A DNA stretch of 64,000 nucleotides. It comes from Pelotalea chapellei (GTDB lineage Bacteria > Desulfobacterota > Desulfuromonadia > Geobacterales > Pseudopelobacteraceae). A program made the position numbers and the translations under genes. The notes under the pieces were generated by a model that searched no databases, had not been told where the DNA came from, and was given only the letters and a program-made list of their open reading frames with translations. The DNA is taken from NCBI RefSeq assembly GCF_018531195.1, contig NZ_JAHDYS010000001.1:62001-126000 (forward strand), written 5' to 3'. Positions within the stretch are counted from its first letter, which is position 1. The number at the start of each line of letters is the position of its first letter. Below, in pieces: positions 42,323 through 50,846 of the stretch.

Positions 42323-42916
42323 ATGGAACCAAAAGAGCTTGGCAAAAAATATGACATGATTGCCCAGTGGTGGCACGAAAGACATCATGATTCTAAATAT
42401 GGAATGAAACAGCTTGATATGGCTCTCAAGTTTGCATCCGACGGTGGGTCGGCACTTGATGTCGGCTGCGGCACAGGTGGGAGAATCATTCGTCAATTGG
42501 AAGATCAGGGGTTTGCAGTAACAGGAATAGATGTTTCTGAAGAGATGATACATCTGGCGATTCAAAATCATCCACACGCTTCTTTTCTTGAGCAGGATAT
42601 TTGTACCTGGAAAACTGACAGAAAATTTGACTTTATCATTGCCTGGGACAGCATCTTTCACCTGCCTTTGCAGATGCACCGGCCAGTCGTAAATAAACTG
42701 TGTAATTTATTGGAGAAGAACGGTGTCCTGATATACACATTTGGCAATGCGACCGGTGAGCATACCGACAGATGGCATGAGGATGATTTCTACTACAGTT
42801 CGATAGGTATAAATGGCAATCTGATGGCGATGATAAACAACGGCCTGACCATTGTGCACCTGGAGTTAGACCAGTTTCCGGAAAAACACGTTTATGTTGT
42901 TGCGCAAAAGGCATAG
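42323..42916 (+). CDS. SAM-dependent class I methyltransferase
   Basis: A 197-residue enzyme. Motif I is ALDVGCGTGGRIIRQLED; GFAVTGIDVSEEMIHLA binds the ribose; FDFIIAWDSIFHLPLQMH and LLEKNGVLIYTFG form the later motifs. The substrate is unknown. It has no strong ribosome site (TAAAGGCAACTAAC) and is lower in G+C than neighbours, next to a decayed transposase, so it may be acquired. Confidence 0.85.
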   Translation: MEPKELGKKYDMIAQWWHERHHDSKYGMKQLDMALKFASDGGSALDVGCGTGGRIIRQLEDQGFAVTGIDVSEEMIHLAIQNHPHASFLEQDICTWKTDRKFDFIIAWDSIFHLPLQMHRPVVNKLCNLLEKNGVLIYTFGNATGEHTDRWHEDDFYYSSIGINGNLMAMINNGLTIVHLELDQFPEKHVYVVAQKA

Positions 42917-43221
42917 CCAGGTTTGCTGAAACAGGCACGCCTGTTCAACAAGGATGGAGATTTTGGCTACTCACCCCATAGGGTATGACAACAAGGAGGA
43001 TACTATGTCCCACGATACATCGCAGAATTATCTAAACTGAAGGAGCGTCTTCCCTCCCAAGGTGCGTAATCCGTATTGTGTCCCCAAAAATTAATGTAAT
43101 ACATCAATAAATACCACAAAATAGCAGAATTAATTCAACTTTTTTACCTTTAAAATTTCATCTACAGGTTTATAATTTTAAGGATAGAGAAGAAGCCGAA
43201 AGTTAAAAGATGGAGGTGAGC
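42917..43221. other. Intergenic region with a transposase-end-like sequence
   Basis: GGTGCGTAATCCGTATTGTG around 43061-43080 matches the sequence behind the Y1 transposase remnant at 42.2 kb, suggesting a second, otherwise lost copy. The remainder has no supportable gene. Confidence 0.45.
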
Positions 43222-43317
43222 ATGATGCTTGAATTCGTCATTTTTACAATAGTCGCAGGAGCCATTACCGTTACCGCCGCGGTTCACTACATGCACAAAT
43301 CAGGTAGAAGCAGGTAA
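43222..43317 (+). CDS. 31-residue membrane peptide
   Basis: A short gene: MMLEFVIFTIVAGAITVTAA then VHYMHKSGRSR. It has a strong GGAGGTGAGC ribosome site at the correct distance, a single membrane helix, a basic tail, and a perfect terminator 90 bases downstream. These together make it a credible small protein. Function unknown; the neighbours give no clue. Confidence 0.6.
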   Translation: MMLEFVIFTIVAGAITVTAAVHYMHKSGRSR

Positions 43318-43404
43318 TTGGGATGCATGATAAAAACATTCAGGTTTTGAGTCTTTTTCTTGATCTGATTGCCTTGATTCAGCTTTTGCAGTTAAACAAA
43401 AATG

Positions 43405-43429
43405 AGGGGTTACGTAATTTGTAACCCCT
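43405..43429 (+). terminator. Terminator behind the small membrane peptide gene
   Basis: AGGGGTTAC (43405-43413) and GTAACCCCT (43421-43429) form a perfect 9-bp stem followed by CTTTTTTTATT. From here to 43749 I see no other gene that is well supported. Confidence 0.9.
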
Positions 43430-43749
43430 CTTTTTTTATTAATTGAGGCGTAGAGGATAAAGCTGGGATCCATGCGTTGCAAATAAAGTAGATTTGCATT
43501 TTTTCGTATTACATTGTACCAATCCCCACAGACCGTTTTGGGTAACCGTAGAAGCACAGCCGAGACAAATAACGCGACTGGAATCTCCCCACATGCACAA
43601 GTTTTTTAATTTCGTTCTCTCCCGCATCGTCAAAAACTCCATGGCCTCCACCGACAACCTGCAAGCTTTCAGCGGCTATCGACCCTTGACGAAGCGTCGA
43701 GACACGACATAATTTCATTCAGCCATTAAAGTTATTAAAAAGGAGGCTC

Positions 43750-44172
43750 ATGATGCAATTATTCGTTCTCATCCTGGTTATGCTTTGCAGTATCAGCGCC
43801 TTTGCTGAGGAAAACCCTTTGGACAAAATCACCAGCCTCACATGCGAGTTTCCCATCACTTCCGTGAACGATTGGAAGGAAGAAACTCCTGCACCGGTAA
43901 TCAAAAAGGACCAGAAATTGGTTTTTCAACTGGACAGTATCGATGTCGCAAAAAGCACGGCTAAAATTGTTGGTAAAGGCAAAGCTCAAGATATAAAAGT
44001 CATCACCACGCCTGAATCGCTTCATTTCCTGGAAGAGATGCCCTCAGGGATCCTGAACCTTACCACTGTCTTTAACGCACCAACCAAGGACGGAAGATTT
44101 AAAGCAGTCCATTCCAGGCATGTAAAGATTGGTGATCCGCTCCCTTCCCAGGCCTACGGTTTCTGTAAATAA
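43750..44172 (+). CDS. Exported protein of unknown function
   Basis: A 140-residue protein with a signal peptide (MMQLFVLILVMLCSISAFA) and a mature domain of mixed strands: PLDKITSLTCEFPITSVNDW, KLVFQLDSIDVAKSTAKIVG. Two cysteines (residue 32 and the second-last residue) could form a disulfide. AAAGGAGGCTC precedes the ATG. I do not recognise the family. Confidence 0.75.
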   Translation: MMQLFVLILVMLCSISAFAEENPLDKITSLTCEFPITSVNDWKEETPAPVIKKDQKLVFQLDSIDVAKSTAKIVGKGKAQDIKVITTPESLHFLEEMPSGILNLTTVFNAPTKDGRFKAVHSRHVKIGDPLPSQAYGFCK

Positions 44173-44202
44173 GCGGTTGTTGCAGATCAACGGCAAATCC
44201 CA

Positions 44203-44221
44203 CTTTAGGCCCTTTGGGTCC
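44203..44221. repeat. Dispersed GGACCC-AGGGCC repeat, copy 4 (inverted)
   Basis: CTTTAGGCCCTTTGGGTCC between the exported-protein gene and hypA. Same core as at 590, 25676 and 32953. Confidence 0.6.
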
Positions 44222-44267
44222 TTTTGACGTCTTGGCTATTATTTTTTCAATAAAGGGAGGGACGAAA

Positions 44268-44600
44268 ATGCACGAAATGTCCATAACCCAAAGCGTAGTG
44301 GATATATGTTCGCAAAATGCCGGCAACAAAAGGGTCACAGAAGTAACTCTGGAGATTGGCGCTCTTTCTGGTGTTGTGCCAGATGCCATAGAATTTTGTT
44401 TCGAGGCGTGTACAAAAGGAACCTCTCTGGAGGGTGCCCGGTTGCTCATTGAGAAGATACCAGGCAGGGGGCGCTGTCGTGCCTGTGCAGCAGAATTCAA
44501 CCTTGACTCCTACCATGAGCCCTGCCCTGCCTGCAGCGGATTCGGCGTAGAGATTCTTTTCGGCGAAGAACTCCGGGTACGAGATCTCGTGGTGGATTAG
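44268..44600 (+). CDS. hypA: Hydrogenase nickel-incorporation protein HypA
   Basis: A 110-residue protein starting MHEMSITQSVVDIC, where Met1-His2 bind nickel. The zinc site is RCRACAAEFNLDSYHEPCPA, with CxxC pairs. It delivers nickel to the [NiFe] hydrogenase large subunit with HypB. ATG 44268 follows AGGGAGGGACGAAA. It is separated from the structural genes by a MITE-like element and by a sigma-54 promoter, and from hypB by 6.7 kb. Confidence 0.95.
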   Translation: MHEMSITQSVVDICSQNAGNKRVTEVTLEIGALSGVVPDAIEFCFEACTKGTSLEGARLLIEKIPGRGRCRACAAEFNLDSYHEPCPACSGFGVEILFGEELRVRDLVVD

Positions 44601-44761
44601 GAACCTGTCGGACTTAGGAGAAATCTACTTCAAATCCGTCCTGACGGACCATATTCATCCGCTTTCTTGGTCAATAGAACAACTATTGACCTTCAAAATC
44701 GTCTAAATCTGTCTCGCCCAGCCGAATTTTCGCTACGACTTCCTAAGTCCGACAGACTCCT
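44599..44761. mobile_element. MITE-like element between hypA and the hydrogenase operon
   Basis: CTGTCGGACTTAGGA (44605-44619) and TCCTAAGTCCGACAG (44741-44755) are a perfect 15-bp inverted repeat; AGGA and TCCT extend it outward across two mismatched bases. Inside, GGTCAATAG-AACAA-CTATTGACC (44669-44691) is a perfect hairpin. Its left edge overlaps the hypA stop codon. No transposase gene. Confidence 0.75.
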
Positions 44762-44869
44762 GGCATGTTATCAAATTGGCAGTGCCCATCATGTTTAATA
44801 TCCACAACCCTTCAAACCATCAGCAGTTCCCCTGATCCACCGTTTTTTTCAACCGCACGACTACACCTC

Positions 44870-44991
44870 ATCTTAAGACAGTAAGATACGCAAATAAGAC
44901 AAAACGATACAGCCATGGACAAAAATATACACCATCCGCCACCAGAAATGTACATCCCCCGTAATTAATTAGATTTTAAGTATCTAATTTA
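44870..44991. promoter_or_regulatory. Upstream regulatory palindromes of the hydrogenase operon
   Basis: ATCTTA-AGACAG-TAAGAT (44870-44887) and ATTAGAT-TTTAAGT-ATCTAAT (44968-44988) are perfect inverted repeats. The second sits in a strongly A/T-rich stretch (44960-45010) suited to IHF bending. They may be activator or IHF sites for the sigma-54 promoter. Confidence 0.45.
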
Positions 44992-45017
44992 TTTTAATTA
45001 TATATTTTATAGCCCCA

Positions 45018-45033
45018 TGGCATACCCTTTGCT
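45018..45033 (+). promoter_or_regulatory. Sigma-54 (-24/-12) promoter of the hydrogenase operon
   Basis: TGGCATACCCTTTGCT fits TGGCACG-N4-TTGCW with both GG and GC at the canonical spacing. Transcription would begin about 45044, giving a short leader before ATG 45070. Confidence 0.75.
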
Positions 45034-45069
45034 GTATACGCCCCGTTTATGATTATGACAGGGGGTGTT

Positions 45070-46191
45070 ATGAGGAAAGAAGACGATTTCTTGTGTGCAG
45101 GAGTGTCCCGGAGGAGTTTCATAAAAACGTGCATTACCGCTACGGCCATGATGGGTCTGCCGTTCGGCATGCACACCAAAGTTGCCGAGGCGTTTGAGAA
45201 GAATGGCAATCCAACGGTCATCTGGCTGCATTTCCAGGAGTGTACCGGGTGTTCCGAGTCCCTTCTAAGATCCACCCATCCTACTATTTCGACCCTGATC
45301 CTGGACATGATCTCTCTCGATTATCACGAGACCTTGATGGCCGGTTCCGGCGCCCAGGCTGAAAAATCGCTGCACGACTCCATGCTTGCCAACAAGGGCA
45401 AGTACCTGCTGGTTGTTGAAGGTGCGATTCCAACCAAGGATAATGGCATCTACTGCAAGGTCGGCGGTAAGACCGCCCAGGAATCCTTGCTGCATGCCGC
45501 TGAAGGAGCGGCAGCCATCATTTCCATCGGCACCTGCGCATCATTCGGCGGAATCCAGTCCGTAGGCCCCAACCCCACCGGAGCCGTCGGGGTGCGCGAC
45601 ATTATCAAAGACAAGCCGGTGATCAACATTCCCGGCTGCCCACCTAGTCCGTACAACCTGCTTTCCACGGTCATGTACTATCTCACCTTTAAAAAGCTGC
45701 CGGAACTGGATGCCCTTGGTCGGCCTAAATTTGCCTATGGCAGAAAAATTCACGAACATTGCGAGCGTCGCCCCCATTTTGATGCAGGCCGCTTTGCCAA
45801 GGCCTATGGCGATGATACCCACGCCCAAGGTTACTGCCTGTTCAAACTCGGCTGCAAGGGACCGGCAACCTATGCCAACTGCTCGGTGCAGCGCTTCAAC
45901 GAAGTCGGTGCCTGGCCTGTATCCATTGGACATCCCTGCATCGGCTGCACCGAACCGGATGTGCTTTTCAAAATGGCAATTGCCGAAAAGGTCCAGATTC
46001 ACGAACCGACACCGTTCGACAGCTATGCACCGGTTGACCTGAAGGAAAAGGGGAAAGGCCCTGATCCATTGACCACCGGTTTGGTCGGACTTGCCGGGGG
46101 GGCCGCTCTTGGCGCCGGGGCAATGCTTGCCAAAAAGCTGCCGAAGGATGATGGCCACAAGGGGGACGATCACCATGAAGAACAAGAGTAG
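45070..46191 (+). CDS. hybO: [NiFe] hydrogenase small subunit (Hyb type)
   Basis: A 373-residue periplasm-bound subunit carrying the iron-sulfur clusters. The twin-arginine signal is VSRRSFIKTCI (residues 12-22). Proximal-cluster cysteines begin in LHFQECTGCSESLLRSTHPT and continue in SIGTCASFGG and NIPGCPPSPYNLL; later clusters are in HEHCERRPHFDAGRFA, LGCKGPATYANC and HPCIGCTEPD. A C-terminal hydrophobic segment (LVGLAGGAALGAGAML) may anchor it. The likely start is ATG 45070 with GGGGGTGTT upstream. The next gene overlaps by 17 bases. Confidence 0.94.
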   Translation: MRKEDDFLCAGVSRRSFIKTCITATAMMGLPFGMHTKVAEAFEKNGNPTVIWLHFQECTGCSESLLRSTHPTISTLILDMISLDYHETLMAGSGAQAEKSLHDSMLANKGKYLLVVEGAIPTKDNGIYCKVGGKTAQESLLHAAEGAAAIISIGTCASFGGIQSVGPNPTGAVGVRDIIKDKPVINIPGCPPSPYNLLSTVMYYLTFKKLPELDALGRPKFAYGRKIHEHCERRPHFDAGRFAKAYGDDTHAQGYCLFKLGCKGPATYANCSVQRFNEVGAWPVSIGHPCIGCTEPDVLFKMAIAEKVQIHEPTPFDSYAPVDLKEKGKGPDPLTTGLVGLAGGAALGAGAMLAKKLPKDDGHKGDDHHEEQE

Positions 46192-47110
46192 GAGGGATTT
46201 CCTCAAACTATTCGGTCTCACGGGGGCAGGCCTCCTCACTGGAGCGGGACATGCTGGCGCCAACGAGGGGTTGCGGATCAACAACGAGGAGCTCGGCATG
46301 CTGTACGACGCCACCAAGTGCGTCGGTTGCAAGGCGTGCATGTCGGCCTGCAAGCGCGTCAATGGTGATTTCGGCAGCCTCGCTTACGAAAGGGCCAAAT
46401 TCGATCCCGATGGTCTGTGGGACGCGCCGGAGGATCTTTCCGGCAGCACCCGAACCTTAATCAAGTTGTTCAAGGAGTCTGAAGATCGCTGGTCATACGT
46501 GAAGTATTCCTGCATGCATTGCCAGAAACCTTCCTGCGTCTCGGTCTGCCCGGTCAGCGCCATGACCAAGGATAAGGTCACCGGCATCGTGGACTACAAC
46601 AAGGATACCTGTATCGGCTGCCGTTACTGCCAGGTGGCCTGTGCCTTCAATATCCCCAAATTCCAGTGGGACAAGTCAATCCCGCAGATCGTCAAGTGCG
46701 ACCTCTGCAAGAATACCAACCTGCGCGAAAAAGGGATCTCCGCCTGCGCCGAGGTCTGTCCCGTGGGAGCGATCAAGTTCGGAAAACGCAAGGACCTGCT
46801 GCAGGAAGCTAAGGAAAGAATCAAGGAAAGCCCGGTCAAATATGTCCCCCACATCTATGGCGAACATGAGGCGGGGGGGATCAACCACCTCTACCTGGCC
46901 TCAATGCCGTTCAAGAAACTCGGGCTGCCCGAAATCAAACCCGAGGCGCCCGCAGAGTTTTCAGAGAAAATCCAGCACACCATTTACAAAGGGTTCATCG
47001 CCCCGGTTGCCCTGTACAGCACCCTCTGCTTCATTGCCGTCAAAAACATGAAAAATCACGACAAATCTGCCGACCATGAAAAACAGAAGCAGGAAGAGGA
47101 GAAGCGATAA
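46175..47110 (+). CDS. hybA: HybA-like periplasmic ferredoxin-type subunit
   Basis: A 311-residue protein with a Tat signal (NKSRRDFLKLFGLTGAGLL) and four [4Fe-4S] cysteine clusters: KCVGCKACMSACKR, CMHCQKPSCVSVCP, CIGCRYCQVACAF and KCDLCKNTN...CAEVCP. A C-terminal hydrophobic region (about residues 275-295, FIAPVALYSTLCFIA) may anchor it to the membrane. It should carry electrons from the small subunit to HybB. It overlaps the upstream stop, and its own stop overlaps the next start (TAATG). Confidence 0.93.
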   Translation: MKNKSRRDFLKLFGLTGAGLLTGAGHAGANEGLRINNEELGMLYDATKCVGCKACMSACKRVNGDFGSLAYERAKFDPDGLWDAPEDLSGSTRTLIKLFKESEDRWSYVKYSCMHCQKPSCVSVCPVSAMTKDKVTGIVDYNKDTCIGCRYCQVACAFNIPKFQWDKSIPQIVKCDLCKNTNLREKGISACAEVCPVGAIKFGKRKDLLQEAKERIKESPVKYVPHIYGEHEAGGINHLYLASMPFKKLGLPEIKPEAPAEFSEKIQHTIYKGFIAPVALYSTLCFIAVKNMKNHDKSADHEKQKQEEEKR

Positions 47111-48420
47111 TGGGGCATAATGATGAATACCAGAAACTGGAAGGAAAGATTTTCACCAAATCTTTCTTTATTCTTCTCTTCGTTGTTGCCGTCGGTTTCT
47201 TCTTTGTCGGCGTACGTTTCGTAAAAGGCATCGGTGCAGTTTCAAACATGAGTGACGGTTACCCCTGGGGAATCTGGATCACCTACGACGTTGCCACCGG
47301 CACTGCCATTGCCTGCGGTGGCTATGCCGTTGCAATTCTGGTCTACATCCGCAATCGGATGCAGTACCATCCCCTGATCCGCTCCGCCATCCTCACCAGC
47401 ATGTTCGGATATGGCCTGGCCGGATTCTCGGTCATGGTCGACCTTGGCCGACCCTGGAACTCCTACAACTTTTTCATACCTTCGAAGTGGCAGGCCAACT
47501 CGGCCATGTTCGAGGTAGCCTTGTGTGTCATGGCATATTCGACGGTGTTGATCATCGAGTTCCTTCCCGCCATTCTGACAACCATCGAAACCACTAAATG
47601 GGAAGGGATGCACAAGGTGCGCGACTGGCTCCACCCGCGCATCGCACCTAATGCGCAAAATCTTGCGACCGGTCTGGAATGGGTCAAGCTGGGGGCTTCC
47701 TGGCTCAAACCGCGGCTGAACAAGGTGCTGATATTTTTTATCGTGCTGGGAATCACCCTGCCGACCATGCACCAATCGTCGCTGGGCTCGCTGTTGCTGA
47801 TCGCTTCCACCAAGCTCCACCCCTTGTGGCACACCGGATTCCTGCCGCTGCTGTTCCTGATCAACTGCGTCTTTATCGGCTATGCCATTGCCATCCTGGA
47901 ATCGATCATCTCCTGCTACTCTTTCAAGCGGCCCTACGAGGTGGAGGAACTCTCCGGCCTCGCTGCTCTGATCCCCTGGGTGACAGTGATCTGGCTGTCG
48001 GTCGTGGTCGGCGACCTGGCCAACCGTGGACAAATAGGTGCGGCCCTCAAGCTGGATTTTTACTCCGGTTTTTTCCTGACCGAGTTTTTTCTGGTGGGCA
48101 TCGGTTCCGCCATCCTCTTCAGCAGGAAAAATCGCCGCTCGGCCCGCTGGCTTTTCGTCAGTGCCGCAATGATCGTCTTAGGCGGCGCACTGTACCGTTT
48201 CAATGTCTATCTGATCGGGTTCAATCCTGGCAAGGGCTGGAGATACTTCCCCTCTTTCGCCGAGGTAATGATCACAGTCGGTATCGTGGCGTTGGAAATC
48301 CTGGGCTACAAGGTATTTGTCAAACTGTTCCCGGTGCTTCCCAATGCCGGCAAACATAATGGTAGTAAACCTCAAACCGGCGGAATCGAACCGCTGGCAC
48401 AACTGCAATTGGAAAAATAA
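47110..48420 (+). CDS. hybB: HybB-like NrfD-family membrane subunit
   Basis: A 436-residue polytopic protein of about ten membrane helices. The N-terminus FTKSFFILLFVVAVGFFFVG and PWGIWITYDVATGTAIACGG match the HybB/NrfD family. It passes electrons to the quinone pool, as in the Hyb hydrogenase of E. coli. The family has no haem. It is located between HybA and the large subunit, giving the order small-A-B-large. Confidence 0.93.
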   Translation: MGHNDEYQKLEGKIFTKSFFILLFVVAVGFFFVGVRFVKGIGAVSNMSDGYPWGIWITYDVATGTAIACGGYAVAILVYIRNRMQYHPLIRSAILTSMFGYGLAGFSVMVDLGRPWNSYNFFIPSKWQANSAMFEVALCVMAYSTVLIIEFLPAILTTIETTKWEGMHKVRDWLHPRIAPNAQNLATGLEWVKLGASWLKPRLNKVLIFFIVLGITLPTMHQSSLGSLLLIASTKLHPLWHTGFLPLLFLINCVFIGYAIAILESIISCYSFKRPYEVEELSGLAALIPWVTVIWLSVVVGDLANRGQIGAALKLDFYSGFFLTEFFLVGIGSAILFSRKNRRSARWLFVSAAMIVLGGALYRFNVYLIGFNPGKGWRYFPSFAEVMITVGIVALEILGYKVFVKLFPVLPNAGKHNGSKPQTGGIEPLAQLQLEK

Positions 48421-48440
48421 TTCAATCTTTGGAGGAATAA

Positions 48441-50123
48441 ATGTCTAAAAGAATAACCCTGGATCCCATCACCCGAATTGAGGGACATTTGCGGATCGAT
48501 GTTGAAGTTAATGGCGGCAAGGTTTCCAATGCCTGGTCCTCTGCCCAGATGTGGCGCGGAATTGAAGTGATACTGAAAGGACGGCCACCTGAAGATGCCT
48601 GGTCTTTCGCCCAACGCTTCTGCGGTGTCTGTACCACTGTTCATGCCATCTCTTCCATTCGTTCAGTAGAGCACGCCCTCAAAGTGGAAGTACCGCTTAA
48701 TGCCCAGTACATCCGCAACATCATGATCGCCCAGCACTCGGTGCAGGACCACATCGTGCATTTCTACCACCTGTCGGCGCTGGACTGGGTTGACATCGTT
48801 TCGGCTCTGAAGGCCGACCCGAAGAAGACCGCCCAGATCGCCCAGAGCATCTCCGACTGGCCCGGCAACAGTGAGAAGGAATTCAAAGCGGTTCAGGACA
48901 AGTTGAAAGGTTTCGTTGCCGGAGGACGGCTCGGCATCTTCGCCTCCGGTTACTGGGGGCATCCAGCCATGAAGCTTCCCCCCGAGATTAATCTGCTGGC
49001 TGTGGCCCATTACCTGAAAGCGCTCGATTACCAGCGCAAAGCGGCCCAGGCGGTAGCAATCCTGGGTGGTAAGAACCCTCATATCCAGAACCTGGTGGTC
49101 GGCGGCGTCGCTACCGCAATCAACATGGAAAATATCGCTACGCTCAACATGGAGCGGCTGGCCTTTCTCAAGACCTTGATGGAAGAAACCAGGGACTTTG
49201 TGCAGAAGGTCTATTATCCCGACATGCTGGCTATCGCCTCGGCCTACAAGGAATGGTTCGGCTATGGAGCGGGGGTCACCAATTACCTGGCTGTGCCGGA
49301 ATTCCCCGAGGACACCAAAAACACCAAATTTGCCCTCAACGGCGGCATTATCACAGCCGGTAATCTGGCTACCATGAAGCCGATCAAGGATCATCACGAT
49401 GAATACCTGATCAACAACATCAAAGAATCCGTCGCCCATGCGTGGTACGAAGGCTCATCCAACCTGCACCCGTGGGAAGGCGAAACCAAGCCCGAATACA
49501 CCGATTTCAAGGAAAATGGAAAATACTCCTGGTGCAAGGCTCCCCGACTTGACGGCAAAGCGATTCAGGTCGGTCCCCCGGCACAGATCTTTGCCGCCTA
49601 TGCCGCCGGCAACCCCAAGGTAAGGAAACTTGTTGACGGCGCAAACGCGACTATCGGCATCGGCATGAAAGACTACCACTCCACCATGGGCAGGCTCCTG
49701 GCTCGCGCCCAGCGTGCGCACCTCATGGCGGACATCTCCATTGACAATCTGGACAAACTGATTGCCAACATCGCTTCCGGCGACAAGGTTTATGCCAACC
49801 ACACTGCCATTCCCAAGGGGGAGTACCGCGGCGTCGGATTCCATGAAGCACCGCGCGGCACCCTGTCACATTGGATCGTTATAAAGGATCAGAAAATCAA
49901 AAACTATCAGGCGGTCGTGCCATCCACCTGGAATGCCTCTCCCCGTGACGAGAAGGGCGTTTTGGGACCTTACGAGGCTTCCCTCGTGGGAAATCCGGTC
50001 GCCCAGGAAGACAAGCCGCTGGAAGTGCTGCGGACCATTCATTCCTTCGACCCATGTATTGCCTGCGCCGTGCATGCAATTGACCCGGAAGGAAAAGAAA
50101 TCACCAAGGTGAAAGTGTTGTAA
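48441..50123 (+). CDS. hybC: [NiFe] hydrogenase large subunit
   Basis: A 560-residue catalytic subunit. The first nickel-binding pair is C61 and C64 in RFCGVCTTVHA; the second is C539 and C542 in DPCIACAVH. A 15-residue C-terminal extension after His 545 (AIDPEGKEITKVKVL) is expected to be cut by the maturation protease encoded next. RIEGHLRIDVEVNGGKVSNA opens the protein. GGAGGAATAA precedes ATG 48441. The type is membrane-bound uptake hydrogenase (group 1, HybC-like). Confidence 0.95.
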   Translation: MSKRITLDPITRIEGHLRIDVEVNGGKVSNAWSSAQMWRGIEVILKGRPPEDAWSFAQRFCGVCTTVHAISSIRSVEHALKVEVPLNAQYIRNIMIAQHSVQDHIVHFYHLSALDWVDIVSALKADPKKTAQIAQSISDWPGNSEKEFKAVQDKLKGFVAGGRLGIFASGYWGHPAMKLPPEINLLAVAHYLKALDYQRKAAQAVAILGGKNPHIQNLVVGGVATAINMENIATLNMERLAFLKTLMEETRDFVQKVYYPDMLAIASAYKEWFGYGAGVTNYLAVPEFPEDTKNTKFALNGGIITAGNLATMKPIKDHHDEYLINNIKESVAHAWYEGSSNLHPWEGETKPEYTDFKENGKYSWCKAPRLDGKAIQVGPPAQIFAAYAAGNPKVRKLVDGANATIGIGMKDYHSTMGRLLARAQRAHLMADISIDNLDKLIANIASGDKVYANHTAIPKGEYRGVGFHEAPRGTLSHWIVIKDQKIKNYQAVVPSTWNASPRDEKGVLGPYEASLVGNPVAQEDKPLEVLRTIHSFDPCIACAVHAIDPEGKEITKVKVL

Positions 50124-50173
50124 ACGTCCACTTTTTGGCAATATCTGCGTAAGTCTTCAGGATCACTTGTGCG

Positions 50174-50272
50174 GCGTAGCCCCCTCATCCTATCCTTCTC
50201 CCAAAGGGAGAAGGGATACAGTTCACCCTCTCCCTCTGGGAGAGGGTGGCCAAAGGCCGGGTGAGGGCCTCC
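50174..50272. repeat. G/C hairpin repeat between hybC and the protease gene
   Basis: CTTCTCCCAAAGGGAGAAG is a hairpin (about 50194-50212). CCCTCTCCCTCTGGGAGAGG (about 50226-50245) is a second hairpin, followed by GTGGCCAAAGGCCGGGTGAG, which is also found (inverted) in MITE copy B at about 25650. Confidence 0.7.
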
Positions 50273-50340
50273 GCGCAATCCTTCGACAGCCTTGATCTTA
50301 CCGAAAAATTGAACGTTTATTAAAGGCAGTGGAGAAAACT

Positions 50341-50820
50341 ATGAAAGTACTTATTTTCGGCGCAGGCAACCTGATCCTTTCCGATGAAGGTTTCGGCGTC
50401 CATTTTGTGAAATACATGGAAGAGCATTACCAGGTGCCGGAGAATGTCGAGCTGTACGACGGCGGCACGCTGGGGATCATGGTGACTCATAAGTTTGAGG
50501 AGGCTGACAAGGTTTTCCTCGTTGATATTGTGGATGCACCCGGGAACCCGGGTGACATACACCGCTACACCAAAGAGGAGATCATGCTGAACCGGATTCC
50601 GATCAAGATGTCTCCGCACCAGATCGGCATCCAGGAAATGCTTTTCATAAGTGAATTACGCGGCGCATGTCCCGCCGACATAACTTTTTACGGCATTGTT
50701 CCGGCGTCTCTTGATGCAGGAAACAAGCTTTCGCCACCACTTCAAAGAGGACTGGGCGACATAGCCAGACTCCTAGTGAATGAGCTTGAAACTACCGACG
50801 TTAGAATAGCGCTAAAATAA
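50341..50820 (+). CDS. hybD: Hydrogenase maturation protease
   Basis: A 159-residue aspartic-type endopeptidase that removes the C-terminal extension of the large subunit. MKVLIFGAGNLILSDEGFGVHF has the Glu/Asp nickel ligand; ELYDGGTLGIMVTHKF and VFLVDIVDAPGNPGDIHRY contain the others, and MSPHQIGIQEML the histidine. ATG 50341 follows GGAGAAAACT; a GTG at 50329 is in frame but lacks this. It follows the large-subunit gene, its substrate. Confidence 0.93.
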   Translation: MKVLIFGAGNLILSDEGFGVHFVKYMEEHYQVPENVELYDGGTLGIMVTHKFEEADKVFLVDIVDAPGNPGDIHRYTKEEIMLNRIPIKMSPHQIGIQEMLFISELRGACPADITFYGIVPASLDAGNKLSPPLQRGLGDIARLLVNELETTDVRIALK

Positions 50821-50846
50821 ACCACAGAAGCCAGGGGAGACACTCC

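Noticed and set aside
43494-43712. 72-codon frame upstream of the exported-protein gene
   Set aside because: No ribosome site, no recognisable product, and an equally long frame on the other strand.
44222-44262. Possible sigma-54 promoter ahead of hypA (TTGGCTATTATTTTTTC)
   Set aside because: The -12 GC is missing.
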